Assembly: GCA_963849105.1 (NCBI GenBank)
Contig: CAWKGD010000004.1
Span: forward strand, 1-64,000
Reading direction: 5' to 3'
DNA: 64,000 nt
DNA from: CAVRXQ01 sp963849105
GTDB taxonomy: Bacteria > Actinomycetota > Acidimicrobiia > Acidimicrobiales > Bog-793
This document shows, piece after piece, positions 35,499-43,552 of this stretch (the stretch's first letter is position 1; each line of letters starts with the position of its first letter). The notes under the pieces are model-generated. The model had not been told where the DNA came from. It searched no databases and saw only the letters and a list, made by a program, of their open reading frames with translations. The translations under genes were made by a program, and so were the position numbers.

Positions 35499-36592
35499 TA
35501 CCGCCTCGCCCTTCGCCACGGCATCGCCGCCAGCCGCTCGGTGGCGGTCGCCTCGGCGTCACGGATCGTCCGGCCGGTATGGGCCATGAAGACGTCGTCA
35601 AGGGTCGGTCGGGCGATCGAGACCGAGGAGATCGCGACGCCGAGCTCGGCGAACAGGCGCGGCACGAACTGCTCGCCTCCGGCGACGTACACCGCCACGC
35701 CGCCCTCCGACCGCGTCGCGTCGAGCCCGAAGACCGACTTCAAGGCCGCAATCGCTGCGTCGTCGTCGGGCGTGTGAATTTGGACGCGGTCCCGTCCGAC
35801 CAGCGCCTTCAGCTCCTCGGGAGTTCCGCTCGCGACGATGAGACCTTCGTCGATGATCGCGATTCGGTCGCAGTTCTCGGCCTCGTCCATGTAGTGCGTC
35901 GTCAGGAACATCGTGATCTGCTCTGTTCGGCGCAGTTCGTTGATGTAGCTCCAGATGTGGGCGCGGGTCTGTGGGTCGAGGCCGACCGTGGGCTCGTCCA
36001 AGAACAGCACCCGCGGTGAGTGCATGAGGCCGCGTGCGATCTCGAGCCGCCGTTTCATCCCGCCGGAGAACGTACGGACGAGGGTCTTCCTGCGGTCCCA
36101 GAGGCCGACCATGTTCAGGACGTCCTCGATGCGCTTCGGCGCCTCGGAGCGGGGCACGCCGTACAGCTCGGCGTGGAAGCGGAGGTTCTCGTCCGCGGTC
36201 AGGTAGTCGTCGAGGGTCGTGTCCTGAAAGACGAGCCCGATCCGTTGGCGCACCGCCTCCTGTTCGGTCGCGACGTCGTGACCGGCGACGCGCGCCGAGC
36301 CGGACGTCGGCCGCAACAGCGTGCAGAGCATGGAGATCGTCGTCGACTTGCCGGCGCCGTTCGGACCGAGGAAACCGAAGGTCTCTCCCGCCGCGACAGA
36401 AAAGCTGACGCCGCGCACGGCCTCTACATCGCCGAACCGCTTCGCGAGCTCGTCGACCTCGATCGAGTTCGTTTCGAGCGCGACACCACCAGAGCCATTG
36501 AACGAAGGAACCTCGTTTGCCACTCCGCCGCCCCAAATCGTCGCGACCGCGTCCGCACGGATCGACAAACCGACGGTAACTGAGCTGGCCAC
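35498..36592 (-). CDS. ABC exporter ATP-binding protein (DrrA-like)
   Basis: A 364-residue ATPase. Seen: Walker A GPNGAGKSTT, Q-loop region VFQDTTLDDYLT, signature FSGGMKRRLEIA, Walker B VLFLDEPTVGLDP and the H-loop FLTTHYMDEAE, plus the DrrA-type C-terminal extension. The first 45 residues have no family counterpart, so the true start may be further in (for example at the GTG reading VANEV). It is the first gene of a two-gene leftward operon and is divergent from the split-barrel gene at 36716. Confidence 0.9.
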   Translation of the reverse strand: MASSVTVGLSIRADAVATIWGGGVANEVPSFNGSGGVALETNSIEVDELAKRFGDVEAVRGVSFSVAAGETFGFLGPNGAGKSTTISMLCTLLRPTSGSARVAGHDVATEQEAVRQRIGLVFQDTTLDDYLTADENLRFHAELYGVPRSEAPKRIEDVLNMVGLWDRRKTLVRTFSGGMKRRLEIARGLMHSPRVLFLDEPTVGLDPQTRAHIWSYINELRRTEQITMFLTTHYMDEAENCDRIAIIDEGLIVASGTPEELKALVGRDRVQIHTPDDDAAIAALKSVFGLDATRSEGGVAVYVAGGEQFVPRLFAELGVAISSVSIARPTLDDVFMAHTGRTIRDAEATATERLAAMPWRRARR

Positions 36593-36715
36593 GACTTCGC
36601 CGCGAATACGGTGAGCAGCTTCGGAAAAGCCAGCTCACAACGGGCCTTGGTCGATGACCTTCGGCCCTGTGCGCGAGCAGGCGCTCGCGCTGCTATGGAC
36701 GTGGAGGTGGTGCCG

Positions 36716-37153
36716 ATGACGATCCACCACACAACACACCACGGAGCGGCCGTTCTCGAGGCGCCCGCGGCTCGTCCGATCGACGAACTCGAGTGCACTG
36801 CCATCCTCGCCCGCCACAAGGTCGGACGGCTCGCGATCGTCGGCCGCGACGAGCTCGACATCTTCCCCGTTCGCTACGTCGTCGACGGACGCTGGGCGAT
36901 CGTCACCGTTCCGCCCGAGATCGAGCTTTCGCGCGGCAGCCTGGAGCGGATCGCGCTGGAAGTCGACGAGATCGACGGCGACGGCGAGCGGACGATCGTG
37001 ATCCACGGTTCCGGTCGTGACATCTCCGCCAGCCTCGACGAGACCTCGATTCGGGAGCGGACGATCGCGAACCGCGATGTCCACGCCGCGCGGGCGATCC
37101 GCATCATCCCCCGCCTGATCACGGGACGCGAAACGCCGGCCAGGATCGACTGA
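36716..37153 (+). CDS. Pyridoxamine 5'-phosphate oxidase family protein
   Basis: A 145-residue split-beta-barrel protein. Seen: ECTAILARHKVGRLAIVG and VRYVVDGRWAIVTVPP, the strands that bind FMN or F420 in this superfamily; VHAARAIRIIPRLITGR closes the barrel. The function may be flavin- or F420-dependent reduction, or flavin binding only. The ATG at 36716 has GGAGG 8 bp upstream and is preferred to longer frames. It lies alone between two ABC-2 exporters transcribed away from it on one side and along with it on the other. Confidence 0.8.
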   Translation: MTIHHTTHHGAAVLEAPAARPIDELECTAILARHKVGRLAIVGRDELDIFPVRYVVDGRWAIVTVPPEIELSRGSLERIALEVDEIDGDGERTIVIHGSGRDISASLDETSIRERTIANRDVHAARAIRIIPRLITGRETPARID

Positions 37154-37169
37154 CCGCCCTGCGGGCCGC

Positions 37170-37185
37170 CCACGCCACGGCGTGG
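37170..37185 (+). terminator. Possible terminator hairpin
   Basis: CCACGC and GCGTGG form a 6-bp GC-rich stem around CACG, 17 bp after the split-barrel gene stop. No T-run follows, so if it terminates transcription it does so without the canonical tail. Confidence 0.3.
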
Positions 37186-37263
37186 TGCCGCACATCCGCA
37201 TACCGCGTGCGACTTCGTCGCGCCCGCCATGCATGAAAAGGGGCGGGTGAGCCGACCATTAGC

Positions 37264-38244
37264 TTGGCCGTGGTGGGCCTGCAATCTCTTTCCTCAACAG
37301 AGCGCGCTCGCGTTTTGACGAGCGACGACCTCGTCGTTGCGCGCGGCCTGATCAAGCGCTTCGGGAATTTCGTCGCCGTCGACGCCGTCGACTTCTCGAT
37401 CGCGCGCGGCGAGTCGTACGGGTTCCTTGGTCCGAACGGTGCCGGTAAGACCTCGACGATGCGCATGGTGTCGTGCATGTCGCCGATTTCGGGCGGGTTC
37501 CTGTCCGTGCTCGGCATGGACCCGCAACGCGACGGCGCGCGCATCCGCGCCCGGATCGGTCTCGTCCCCCAGGAGGACTCGCTCGACCTCGAGCTCACCG
37601 TGCTCGACAACATGTTGGTGTACGGCCGCTATTTCGACCTCCCTCGCAAGTTCATTCGCGAGCGCGCCGAGGAACTGCTCGACTTCGCACAGCTCACAGA
37701 ACGCGCAGCCGACAAGGTCGAGTCGCTCTCGGGTGGGATGAAGCGCCGCCTGACGATCGCCCGCGCGCTCGTCTCGGATCCCGAACTTTTGATCCTCGAC
37801 GAGCCGACGACCGGTCTCGACCCCCAGGCCCGGCACCTTTTGTGGGACCGGCTCTACCGGTTGCGCCGCGAGGGCGTGACGCTGATCATCACGACCCACT
37901 ACATGGACGAGGCCGAACAGCTCTGCGAACGACTGGCGGTCATGGACCACGGTCGTTTCGCGGCCGAAGGCGCTCCCCAACAGCTCATCGGCGAGTACTC
38001 GACACGTGAAGTCGTCGAGCTGCGATTTCGCTTCCTCGAGCCCCGTGACGTCGCGGACCGCTTGGAAGGTTTCGCGAAGCGCATGGAGGTGCTCCCCGAT
38101 CGGCTGCTGCTCTATTCCGACGACGGCGACGCGACGCTTGCGGAGATCCACCCGCTCGGGCTCGAGATCGACTCGGCGCTCGTGCGCCGCTCGAGCCTGG
38201 AAGACGTCTTCTTGCGGCTGACCGGTCGGTCGCTCATCGACTGA
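37264..38244 (+). CDS. ABC exporter ATP-binding protein (NodI/DrrA-like)
   Basis: A 326-residue ATPase. Seen: Walker A GPNGAGKTST, signature LSGGMKRRLTIA, Walker B LLILDEPTTGLDP, H-loop IITTHYMDEAE and a C-terminal regulatory extension ending VFLRLTGRSL. It overlaps the first permease by 1 bp (TGATG). TTG at 37264 is uncertain; the conserved region begins about 17 residues later. With two different permeases following, the exporter is probably a heterodimer in the membrane, as in NodIJ-like or lipid/polysaccharide exporters. Confidence 0.9.
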   Translation: MAVVGLQSLSSTERARVLTSDDLVVARGLIKRFGNFVAVDAVDFSIARGESYGFLGPNGAGKTSTMRMVSCMSPISGGFLSVLGMDPQRDGARIRARIGLVPQEDSLDLELTVLDNMLVYGRYFDLPRKFIRERAEELLDFAQLTERAADKVESLSGGMKRRLTIARALVSDPELLILDEPTTGLDPQARHLLWDRLYRLRREGVTLIITTHYMDEAEQLCERLAVMDHGRFAAEGAPQQLIGEYSTREVVELRFRFLEPRDVADRLEGFAKRMEVLPDRLLLYSDDGDATLAEIHPLGLEIDSALVRRSSLEDVFLRLTGRSLID

Positions 38245-39062
38245 TGGCGAGCCTCGAAGCGATCGCGCTCGAGCGCCCCGAGCCGCGCCTTTTGCGGCCG
38301 CGCTGGCTCGGTGCGTGGATGTACTTCGCGTACTCCTACAAAAGGACCTGGCGCGGTTCGATCACGGTCAGCTTCTTGTACCCCGTGCTGTACCTGGCGG
38401 CGATGGGGCTCGGCCTCGGCTCGCTCGTCGATCGCCACGTCGGCCATGTCGGCGGCGTGTCGTACCTGCACTTCTTGGCGCCGGGTCTGCTCGCCGCGAC
38501 GGCGATGCAGGTCGGCGGCAATGAGTCGATGTATCCGATCATGAACGCCATCAAGTGGGACAAGACCTACTTCGCGATGCTCGCGACTCCGCTTTCGTAC
38601 AAGGACGTGTTGCGCGGTCACATCGCCTGGATCGCGTGCCGGTTGGTGACAGTGTGCGCGATCTACCTCGCGGTCCTCGCCGCGTTCGGCACGACGTCGT
38701 CTGATCTCGCGGTGCTCGCGATCCCGGCCGGCGTGCTGACCGGACTTGCCTTCGTGCTGCCGATCGTGGCCTATTCGGCGCTGCAGACGAACCAAATGGG
38801 CTTCACCGCCATCTACCGGCTTGGCTTGATCCCGCTTTTCCTGTTCTCAGGGACGTTCTTCCCGATCACCCAGCTGCCGGGTTGGCTGCAGCCGATCGCC
38901 TACGCGACGCCGCTGTACCACGGGGTGGCGCTCTGCCGGGCACTTGCGATCGGCGGACTGAGCGGCACGAGCGCGCTCGCGCACATCGGCTACCTCGTCG
39001 GGCTGTCCGCCATCGGTTACGGGTTCGCGCTGCGCAGCTACAGAAAGCGTCTCCTCGTATGA
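38244..39062 (+). CDS. ABC-2 exporter permease, subunit 1
   Basis: A 272-residue protein with six hydrophobic helices. Seen: AYSYKRTWRGSITVSFLYPV leading into helix 1, HFLAPGLLAATAMQ, and KWDKTYFAMLATPLSYKDV, the amphipathic coupling helix of ABC2_membrane proteins. The late FSGTFFPITQLPGWLQP segment is a family hallmark. It starts at an ATG overlapping the ATPase stop and its own end overlaps the next permease start by 4 bp. Confidence 0.88.
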   Translation: MASLEAIALERPEPRLLRPRWLGAWMYFAYSYKRTWRGSITVSFLYPVLYLAAMGLGLGSLVDRHVGHVGGVSYLHFLAPGLLAATAMQVGGNESMYPIMNAIKWDKTYFAMLATPLSYKDVLRGHIAWIACRLVTVCAIYLAVLAAFGTTSSDLAVLAIPAGVLTGLAFVLPIVAYSALQTNQMGFTAIYRLGLIPLFLFSGTFFPITQLPGWLQPIAYATPLYHGVALCRALAIGGLSGTSALAHIGYLVGLSAIGYGFALRSYRKRLLV

Positions 39063-39874
39063 GCAGCACTTCGATCAGCTTCCCGATCCGGATCACGCCG
39101 ACCGCGCTGATCGGCTCGCGACGCGCGATCCGACTCGTGCAACGGAATTTCCTCGTCTACCGGCGCCAGTGGTTCGTCTTCGCATCGGGGTTCCTCGAGC
39201 CGTTCTTCTACCTGTTGTCGATCGGCGTCGGACTGAGCAAGCTCGTCGGCGCACTCCACATCGGCAACCACCTCGTCGTGTACACCGCGTACGTGGCGCC
39301 CGGGTTGCTCGCAACGTCCGCGATGAACGGCTCGATCTTCGATTCGACGTTCAACATGTATTTCAAGCTGAAGGTTTCAAAGACCTACGACGCGCTGTTG
39401 TCGACGCCGATGGCGCCGGGCGACGTCGCACTCGGCGAACTCACGTGGTCGTTGCTGCGCGGTTCGACCTACTCGGCCGCGTTCATCGTCGTGATGTCCG
39501 GTCTCGGGTATGCGCTGACGCCGTGGGTCGTGTTGTGCTACCCGATCGCGATCCTGATCGGATTCGCCTTCGCCGGCGTCGGCATGGCGGCAACCTCGTA
39601 CATGCGCAGCTGGCAGGACTTCGACAAGGTCTCGCTCGCGATCATCCCGATGTTCTTGTTCTCAGCGACGTTCTATCCGCTGTCGGTCTACCCGGGATGG
39701 CTGCAAGAAGTCGTCCGGCTTACGCCCCTCTACCAGGCGGTGGCGCTGGAACGCAGCGTCGACGCCGGACAGTTCGTCCCGATCCTCATCGTCCACGCCG
39801 CGTATCTGGCGGTGATGGGTTTCGCCGGGCTGTCGATCACTTCCCGGAGGCTGGCGCGCAAGCTCTTGCCGTAG
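39059..39874 (+). CDS. ABC-2 exporter permease, subunit 2
   Basis: A 271-residue membrane protein paralogous to subunit 1. Seen: RNFLVYRRQWFVFASGFLEP, VAPGLLATSAMNGSIF, KVSKTYDALLSTPMAPGDV, and FSATFYPLSVYPGWLQ, matching subunit 1 position by position. The ATG at 39059 overlaps the preceding stop (ATGA). Two paralogous permeases with one ATPase suggest a heterodimeric channel. The substrate is unknown. Confidence 0.88.
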   Translation: MSSTSISFPIRITPTALIGSRRAIRLVQRNFLVYRRQWFVFASGFLEPFFYLLSIGVGLSKLVGALHIGNHLVVYTAYVAPGLLATSAMNGSIFDSTFNMYFKLKVSKTYDALLSTPMAPGDVALGELTWSLLRGSTYSAAFIVVMSGLGYALTPWVVLCYPIAILIGFAFAGVGMAATSYMRSWQDFDKVSLAIIPMFLFSATFYPLSVYPGWLQEVVRLTPLYQAVALERSVDAGQFVPILIVHAAYLAVMGFAGLSITSRRLARKLLP

Positions 39875-39892
39875 CCGTCGCAGCGCTTGCGG

Positions 39893-40183
39893 TCAGATCG
39901 CGTACGCGCAGCCGTCCCAGAGCGCTTCGAGCCGCGGGCGTCTCGAGCCCTTCAGCTTGAGGACGAGTTCGTCGGGGTGGGCGCCGCGCGCGGAGCGGTA
40001 GTACACGACGACGCCGTGGTCCTCGAATCGCTCGAAGCGGGAGGGGTCCGGCGGTGCAGCGATCGTCACTGCGAGCGTCGTCATGGCGCCGGTGCAGCAG
40101 CGTTGCGAACGAGCGGCAACCGTGACGACGCCGCCCTGACGAACGAGGTACTCGCGGACCCTCTCCTCGGCGACGATGCGCAC
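39893..40183 (-). CDS. CC/Se-motif family small protein
   Basis: A 97-residue protein with adjacent cysteines (SQRCCTGAM) after a VVTVAA strand, then a LAVTIAAPPDPSRFERFEDHGVVVYY core. This layout resembles the small CC/Se-motif proteins, in which one Cys is often selenocysteine in other lineages. Here both positions are TGC codons, so no selenocysteine is read. The GTG at 40183 gives the usual family length; a longer frame starts at 40354 but its N-terminus is not conserved-looking. Function is unknown; a redox or metal role is a guess. Confidence 0.6.
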   Translation of the reverse strand: MRIVAEERVREYLVRQGGVVTVAARSQRCCTGAMTTLAVTIAAPPDPSRFERFEDHGVVVYYRSARGAHPDELVLKLKGSRRPRLEALWDGCAYAI

Positions 40184-40334
40184 GCCGCAAGGATACGGCT
40201 GCGAGCACGATGGGCTGCAACGCGCCTGGACTCGCACCCCGCTTCCTCCTGTTTTCGCCCGCCACGAATACGATCGCGATCGGCGCGTCGCCGAACGGCT
40301 CGCACCGCTCGGGACGCGCTGACCCGTGAGGCGT

Positions 40335-40880
40335 ATGACCACCACTTCTGTCATCTTCTTGCGCGCCGTGAACGTCGGCGGCCGATCGGTGCCGATGGCA
40401 CAGTTGCGCGCACTCGTCGAGAGGCTGGGTGCGCGACACGTCGCGACCTACATCCAGACCGGCAATGTCATCTTCGATCCGCCAAGGGGCGTAACCGCGA
40501 GCTTCGCGGACGTCGTTGAGAAGGCTCTTTTCGACGAATTCGGTCTGCAATCGGCTGTTGTCGCCCGTTCCGCGAATGAGCTTCGCCGCGTCCTTTCCTC
40601 GATCCCGTTTCAGGCCGACGCCCAGCCCTTTGTTCATGTCGGATTCTTCAAGTCGCGACCAGCCGCTTCAGAGGTGAAAGAGGTCTCGCTGTTCGATGTC
40701 GGAGCTGAACGGGTCGTTTTCGGTGGAAGGGAGTGCTTTCTCTACCTGCCGAACGGTGTCGGGAAGGCGAAGTTGCCGATCAGGCTGAACCGGCTCTCGA
40801 CACCGGTGACGATTCGCAACCTGCGCACGGTGACGGCCCTCGAGCAGCTCGCCTCGAAAAGGGCCCCGCGGCCAGGCTAA
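40335..40880 (+). CDS. DUF1697 family protein
   Basis: A 181-residue protein of the DUF1697 family. Seen: the diagnostic FLRAVNVGGRSVPMAQLRAL start, ATYIQTGNVIFD, and IRNLRTVTALEQLA at the end. The family is widespread, cytoplasmic and of unknown biochemical role, often beside transcription or DNA-related genes. ATG at 40335 has GAGG upstream; a GTG at 40326 is in frame. Confidence 0.88.
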   Translation: MTTTSVIFLRAVNVGGRSVPMAQLRALVERLGARHVATYIQTGNVIFDPPRGVTASFADVVEKALFDEFGLQSAVVARSANELRRVLSSIPFQADAQPFVHVGFFKSRPAASEVKEVSLFDVGAERVVFGGRECFLYLPNGVGKAKLPIRLNRLSTPVTIRNLRTVTALEQLASKRAPRPG

Positions 40881-41020
40881 AGCCGGCCCCCCGGGAGCGC
40901 TTGTGAGCGACGCCCCACTCAGCGGGTGGCTGACCTCGACCGACAACAGCGACATCGGCCCTGTCGCTCCGGGGTCGTTCGGCCCTTGGGCTTCGGCCCT
41001 CGCGAACGTACGTTTCCGCG

Positions 41021-41518
41021 GTGGTCGGTAATCGCGTCTCTCGGCCGGTTCGCCAGGCGATCTTCCTCGAGGAATACCTCGACGTGCCGCTGCGTCCGGC
41101 GGCGATCGAGGGACGCTTCATTGCCGGGGGCGGCTGGATGGCGCCACTCGCGAAAACAGCGGAGGAGGAGGGCGAGAGCGTCTCCGTGCGGTTAGGCCCG
41201 CTCTGGGCCCGCGGCCGAATCGCCCGCGAGGTGCGTGTGCGGATTCGCGGCACGCGAAATCGGGGCGACGCGACCGTCATCTCGCTGACGTGGGAGGACG
41301 CGCTGCGCCCGGGCCTTTTCCCGTTGCTCGACGGCGACCTCGAGCTCGCTCCACTCGGTGTCGATTCGTGCCGGATCACGCTGTCTGCGACGTATACCCC
41401 GCCATTCGGCGATCTCGGAGCGGACCTCGATCGGGCGCTTCTCCGCCATGTCGCGCAGTCGACGGTGCGGTCGTTCCTGCGCCTCATCGCGGCGAACATC
41501 GGACCCCTCGTGCCGTAG
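41021..41518 (+). CDS. SRPBCC-like hypothetical protein
   Basis: A 165-residue protein without signal or membrane segments. Its layout (alternating strands EVRVRIRGTRNRGDATVISL and CRITLSATYTPP, then a long C-terminal helix ALLRHVAQSTVRSFLRLIA) looks like the helix-grip (START/SRPBCC) fold that binds hydrophobic ligands. I recognise no specific subfamily. It starts at a GTG with weak support. Confidence 0.55.
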   Translation: MVGNRVSRPVRQAIFLEEYLDVPLRPAAIEGRFIAGGGWMAPLAKTAEEEGESVSVRLGPLWARGRIAREVRVRIRGTRNRGDATVISLTWEDALRPGLFPLLDGDLELAPLGVDSCRITLSATYTPPFGDLGADLDRALLRHVAQSTVRSFLRLIAANIGPLVP

Positions 41519-41586
41519 TTCGAATTTGCGGGACTGTTCGCGGCCATTCCTCTTCGCACGGGCGGCGTTCGAGGTACCTTGCCTCC

Positions 41587-41841
41587 ATGTGCCGGAACAT
41601 CACTACACTCCGGGGTCTCCAACCCGAAGCGACGCTCGAGGAGATCGAAGCCGCGGCTCGCCAGTACGTCCGCAAGGTGAGCGGGGTGCACTCCACGTCG
41701 GATCGCACGGCGGAGGCGTTCGAAACGGCCGTCCGTGAGGTCGCGAGGGCGACGACCCAGCTCCTCGCCGAGTTGCCTCCGCGAAAGCAACCTCCGTTGT
41801 CCCTGCCTCCTTCACGCAAGCGCCTGACCGCGGCGACCTGA
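41587..41841 (+). CDS. DUF2277 family protein
   Basis: An 84-residue protein. The start MCRNITTLRGLQPEATLEEI and the later AARQYVRKVSGVHS and AFETAVREVARATTQLL blocks are diagnostic for DUF2277, a family of small, mostly actinobacterial and proteobacterial proteins. Function is unknown. Starts at ATG; it overlaps no other gene. Confidence 0.85.
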   Translation: MCRNITTLRGLQPEATLEEIEAAARQYVRKVSGVHSTSDRTAEAFETAVREVARATTQLLAELPPRKQPPLSLPPSRKRLTAAT

Positions 41842-41952
41842 CAGACCACTTCGAGGCGTTGGCCCGCCCGACCGAATCCGGCACTCTGCGTGCTTGGCGC
41901 ACTTGAAAACACGTCGCGATGCCGAAGAACCACCGCGCTTCAGCACAGCGGA

Positions 41953-42507
41953 TCACACGCCGAGCGAGTCGAGTACCTCGACGTGCGGTACCAGGCGGAG
42001 CAGCTCGCCGTTGAGAACGATCTTCGATCGGCGCATCCCCGAGCCAAGCACGATCGCTTCGGACTCGACGACCCGCTTATCGACGAGCACCGGCCAAAGT
42101 TCCGGCAGTCCGATCGGGGTAATGGCGCCGTACTCCATTCCCGTGAGCACCACCGCGCGCTCGGTTTCGAGAAATGACGCCTTGCGCACATCAAGGGCGC
42201 GTCGTGCGAGGCCATTCACGTCAGCTCGCGTGGTCGCGAGCACCGCGCACGCGCCGAACCGCTCGACGCCTTCGCGCTTGCCCCCGACGACGACGCAGTT
42301 CACGAGCGACGACGGCGGAAGTGCAAAGTGGTGCTGCGTCGCGGCGGTGTCCGACAATGCGGGATCAATTTCGACGACGCCGACCTCGTTGATCAATCCG
42401 GCATCCTCGAGCCACCGTCGCGTCGTTTCGCCGAGCAAATCGCCGCGGCTGCTCGCCGGGACTGTCCGGAGCGCGCCGATCTCGAAGACTCCCGGTGGTT
42501 CGCTCAC
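41953..42507 (-). CDS. YbaK/EbsC family aminoacyl-tRNA deacylase-like protein
   Basis: A 184-residue protein of the YbaK/ProX editing-domain fold, which removes mischarged amino acids from tRNA. Seen: VNCVVVGGKREGVERFGACAVLATTRADV, with the conserved basic residue of the family, and MEYGAITPIGLPELWPVLVD, the GxxPxG region of the active site. Which aminoacyl-tRNA it edits is not clear. It overlaps the DinB-family gene by 4 bp, so they are coupled. Confidence 0.85.
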   Translation of the reverse strand: MSEPPGVFEIGALRTVPASSRGDLLGETTRRWLEDAGLINEVGVVEIDPALSDTAATQHHFALPPSSLVNCVVVGGKREGVERFGACAVLATTRADVNGLARRALDVRKASFLETERAVVLTGMEYGAITPIGLPELWPVLVDKRVVESEAIVLGSGMRRSKIVLNGELLRLVPHVEVLDSLGV

Positions 42508-43025
42508 GCACGTGGCGCTTCAGCGCGCCGAAGCACGCCCCGCACAAACTCAGCCTGGCCGACATGGGCGAGGGCGTCACCGATCACACTCACAAGCCGT
42601 ACACCGAGCGTGACGGGCGGATCCCACCGACGGTCGACGACGCGATCCAAATCGTCTGGGGACAGCGTCGAGACGTATGAGATGACCGCTTCGTGGACCG
42701 CATCGAAGTAACCGAGCAAAAGCGGCACCGACGAGGACACCGCCGCGACCTCGGCGGAGTGGTGGCCGTAGCCCGTGTCGCGCGGATCGAACGGCAAGGC
42801 GAAACGCTCCTGCCAGCCGCCCGTAATCCAGATCTGATCCGTCTCCGCGGCGTGCGCGACATGATCGTCTTCGATACGCGTCAAATGCCAGACCAGCCAG
42901 CAGATCGAGTTCGCGTCCTCGTCGAGACGAGCGACGAGCTCGTCCTGTGAAAGGGCGTCGAGCACGCCATGGACCGAATCCGCGACCCTCCCGAACGCAT
43001 CGACGTACACCTCGGCAACGTCCAT
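42504..43025 (-). CDS. DinB-fold mycothiol transferase-like protein (DUF664)
   Basis: A 173-residue four-helix protein. Seen: NSICWLVWHLTRIEDDHVAHA with the first metal-binding His, YGHHSAEV, and ALAHVGQAEFVRG with the third His, the arrangement of DinB-superfamily thiol transferases that use mycothiol in Actinomycetota. ATG at 43025 has GGAGG 7 bp upstream. It precedes and overlaps the YbaK-like gene. Confidence 0.85.
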   Translation of the reverse strand: MDVAEVYVDAFGRVADSVHGVLDALSQDELVARLDEDANSICWLVWHLTRIEDDHVAHAAETDQIWITGGWQERFALPFDPRDTGYGHHSAEVAAVSSSVPLLLGYFDAVHEAVISYVSTLSPDDLDRVVDRRWDPPVTLGVRLVSVIGDALAHVGQAEFVRGVLRRAEAPRA

Positions 43026-43218
43026 CTCATGACCTCCATCGCTCACGATCCGGCGCGACGAACACCGGCGCACGTATACCAAGCGGCAACGCCGCCGAGG
43101 TCGATCATTCCCGAGCCATCGGCGTGGTGCCAGCGGGCGAAACGCCGCGTCGGCGCAAGATTGTGCCTAGGGTCAGGCCAAAGCGGTCGCCACCGGCTTT
43201 TTGAAAGGACCGACACTG

Positions 43219-43515
43219 ATGACGCAGACCTGCAGCCATCTCGACACGGTGCAAGACGTCACTCCCTCGAGCACCGGCTGCGAAGACTGTCTGCGGATGG
43301 GCGGGCGCTGGGTCCACCTGCGACTGTGCATGCGCTGCGGTCACGTCGGTTGCTGCGACAGCTCACCCAATCGCCACGCCACGGCGCACTCGCGGTCTCA
43401 TTCTGATCATCCGCTGATCCGCTCATACGAACCAGGAGAGGATTGGTGGTGGTGCTACCCCGAAGAACTCTTCTTCGAGGTCGATGGCGCCCCTCCCGCA
43501 CCGTCCCATCCATGA
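43219..43515 (+). CDS. UBP-type zinc finger protein
   Basis: A 98-residue protein made almost wholly of one UBP-type zinc finger. Seen: CSHLDTVQDV, GCEDCLRMGGRWVHLRLCMRCG, CCDSSPNRHATAHS and DHPLIRSYEPGEDWWWCYPEE. The Cys/His ligands and the ending that grips the C-terminal Gly-Gly of ubiquitin in eukaryotic homologues are present. Bacterial versions are mostly actinobacterial; their ligand is unknown. ATG at 43219 follows AAAGGA. Confidence 0.88.
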   Translation: MTQTCSHLDTVQDVTPSSTGCEDCLRMGGRWVHLRLCMRCGHVGCCDSSPNRHATAHSRSHSDHPLIRSYEPGEDWWWCYPEELFFEVDGAPPAPSHP

Positions 43516-43552
43516 GAGGACGTCGGGGTGGCGCGACTGCGCTGCTCAGTCG

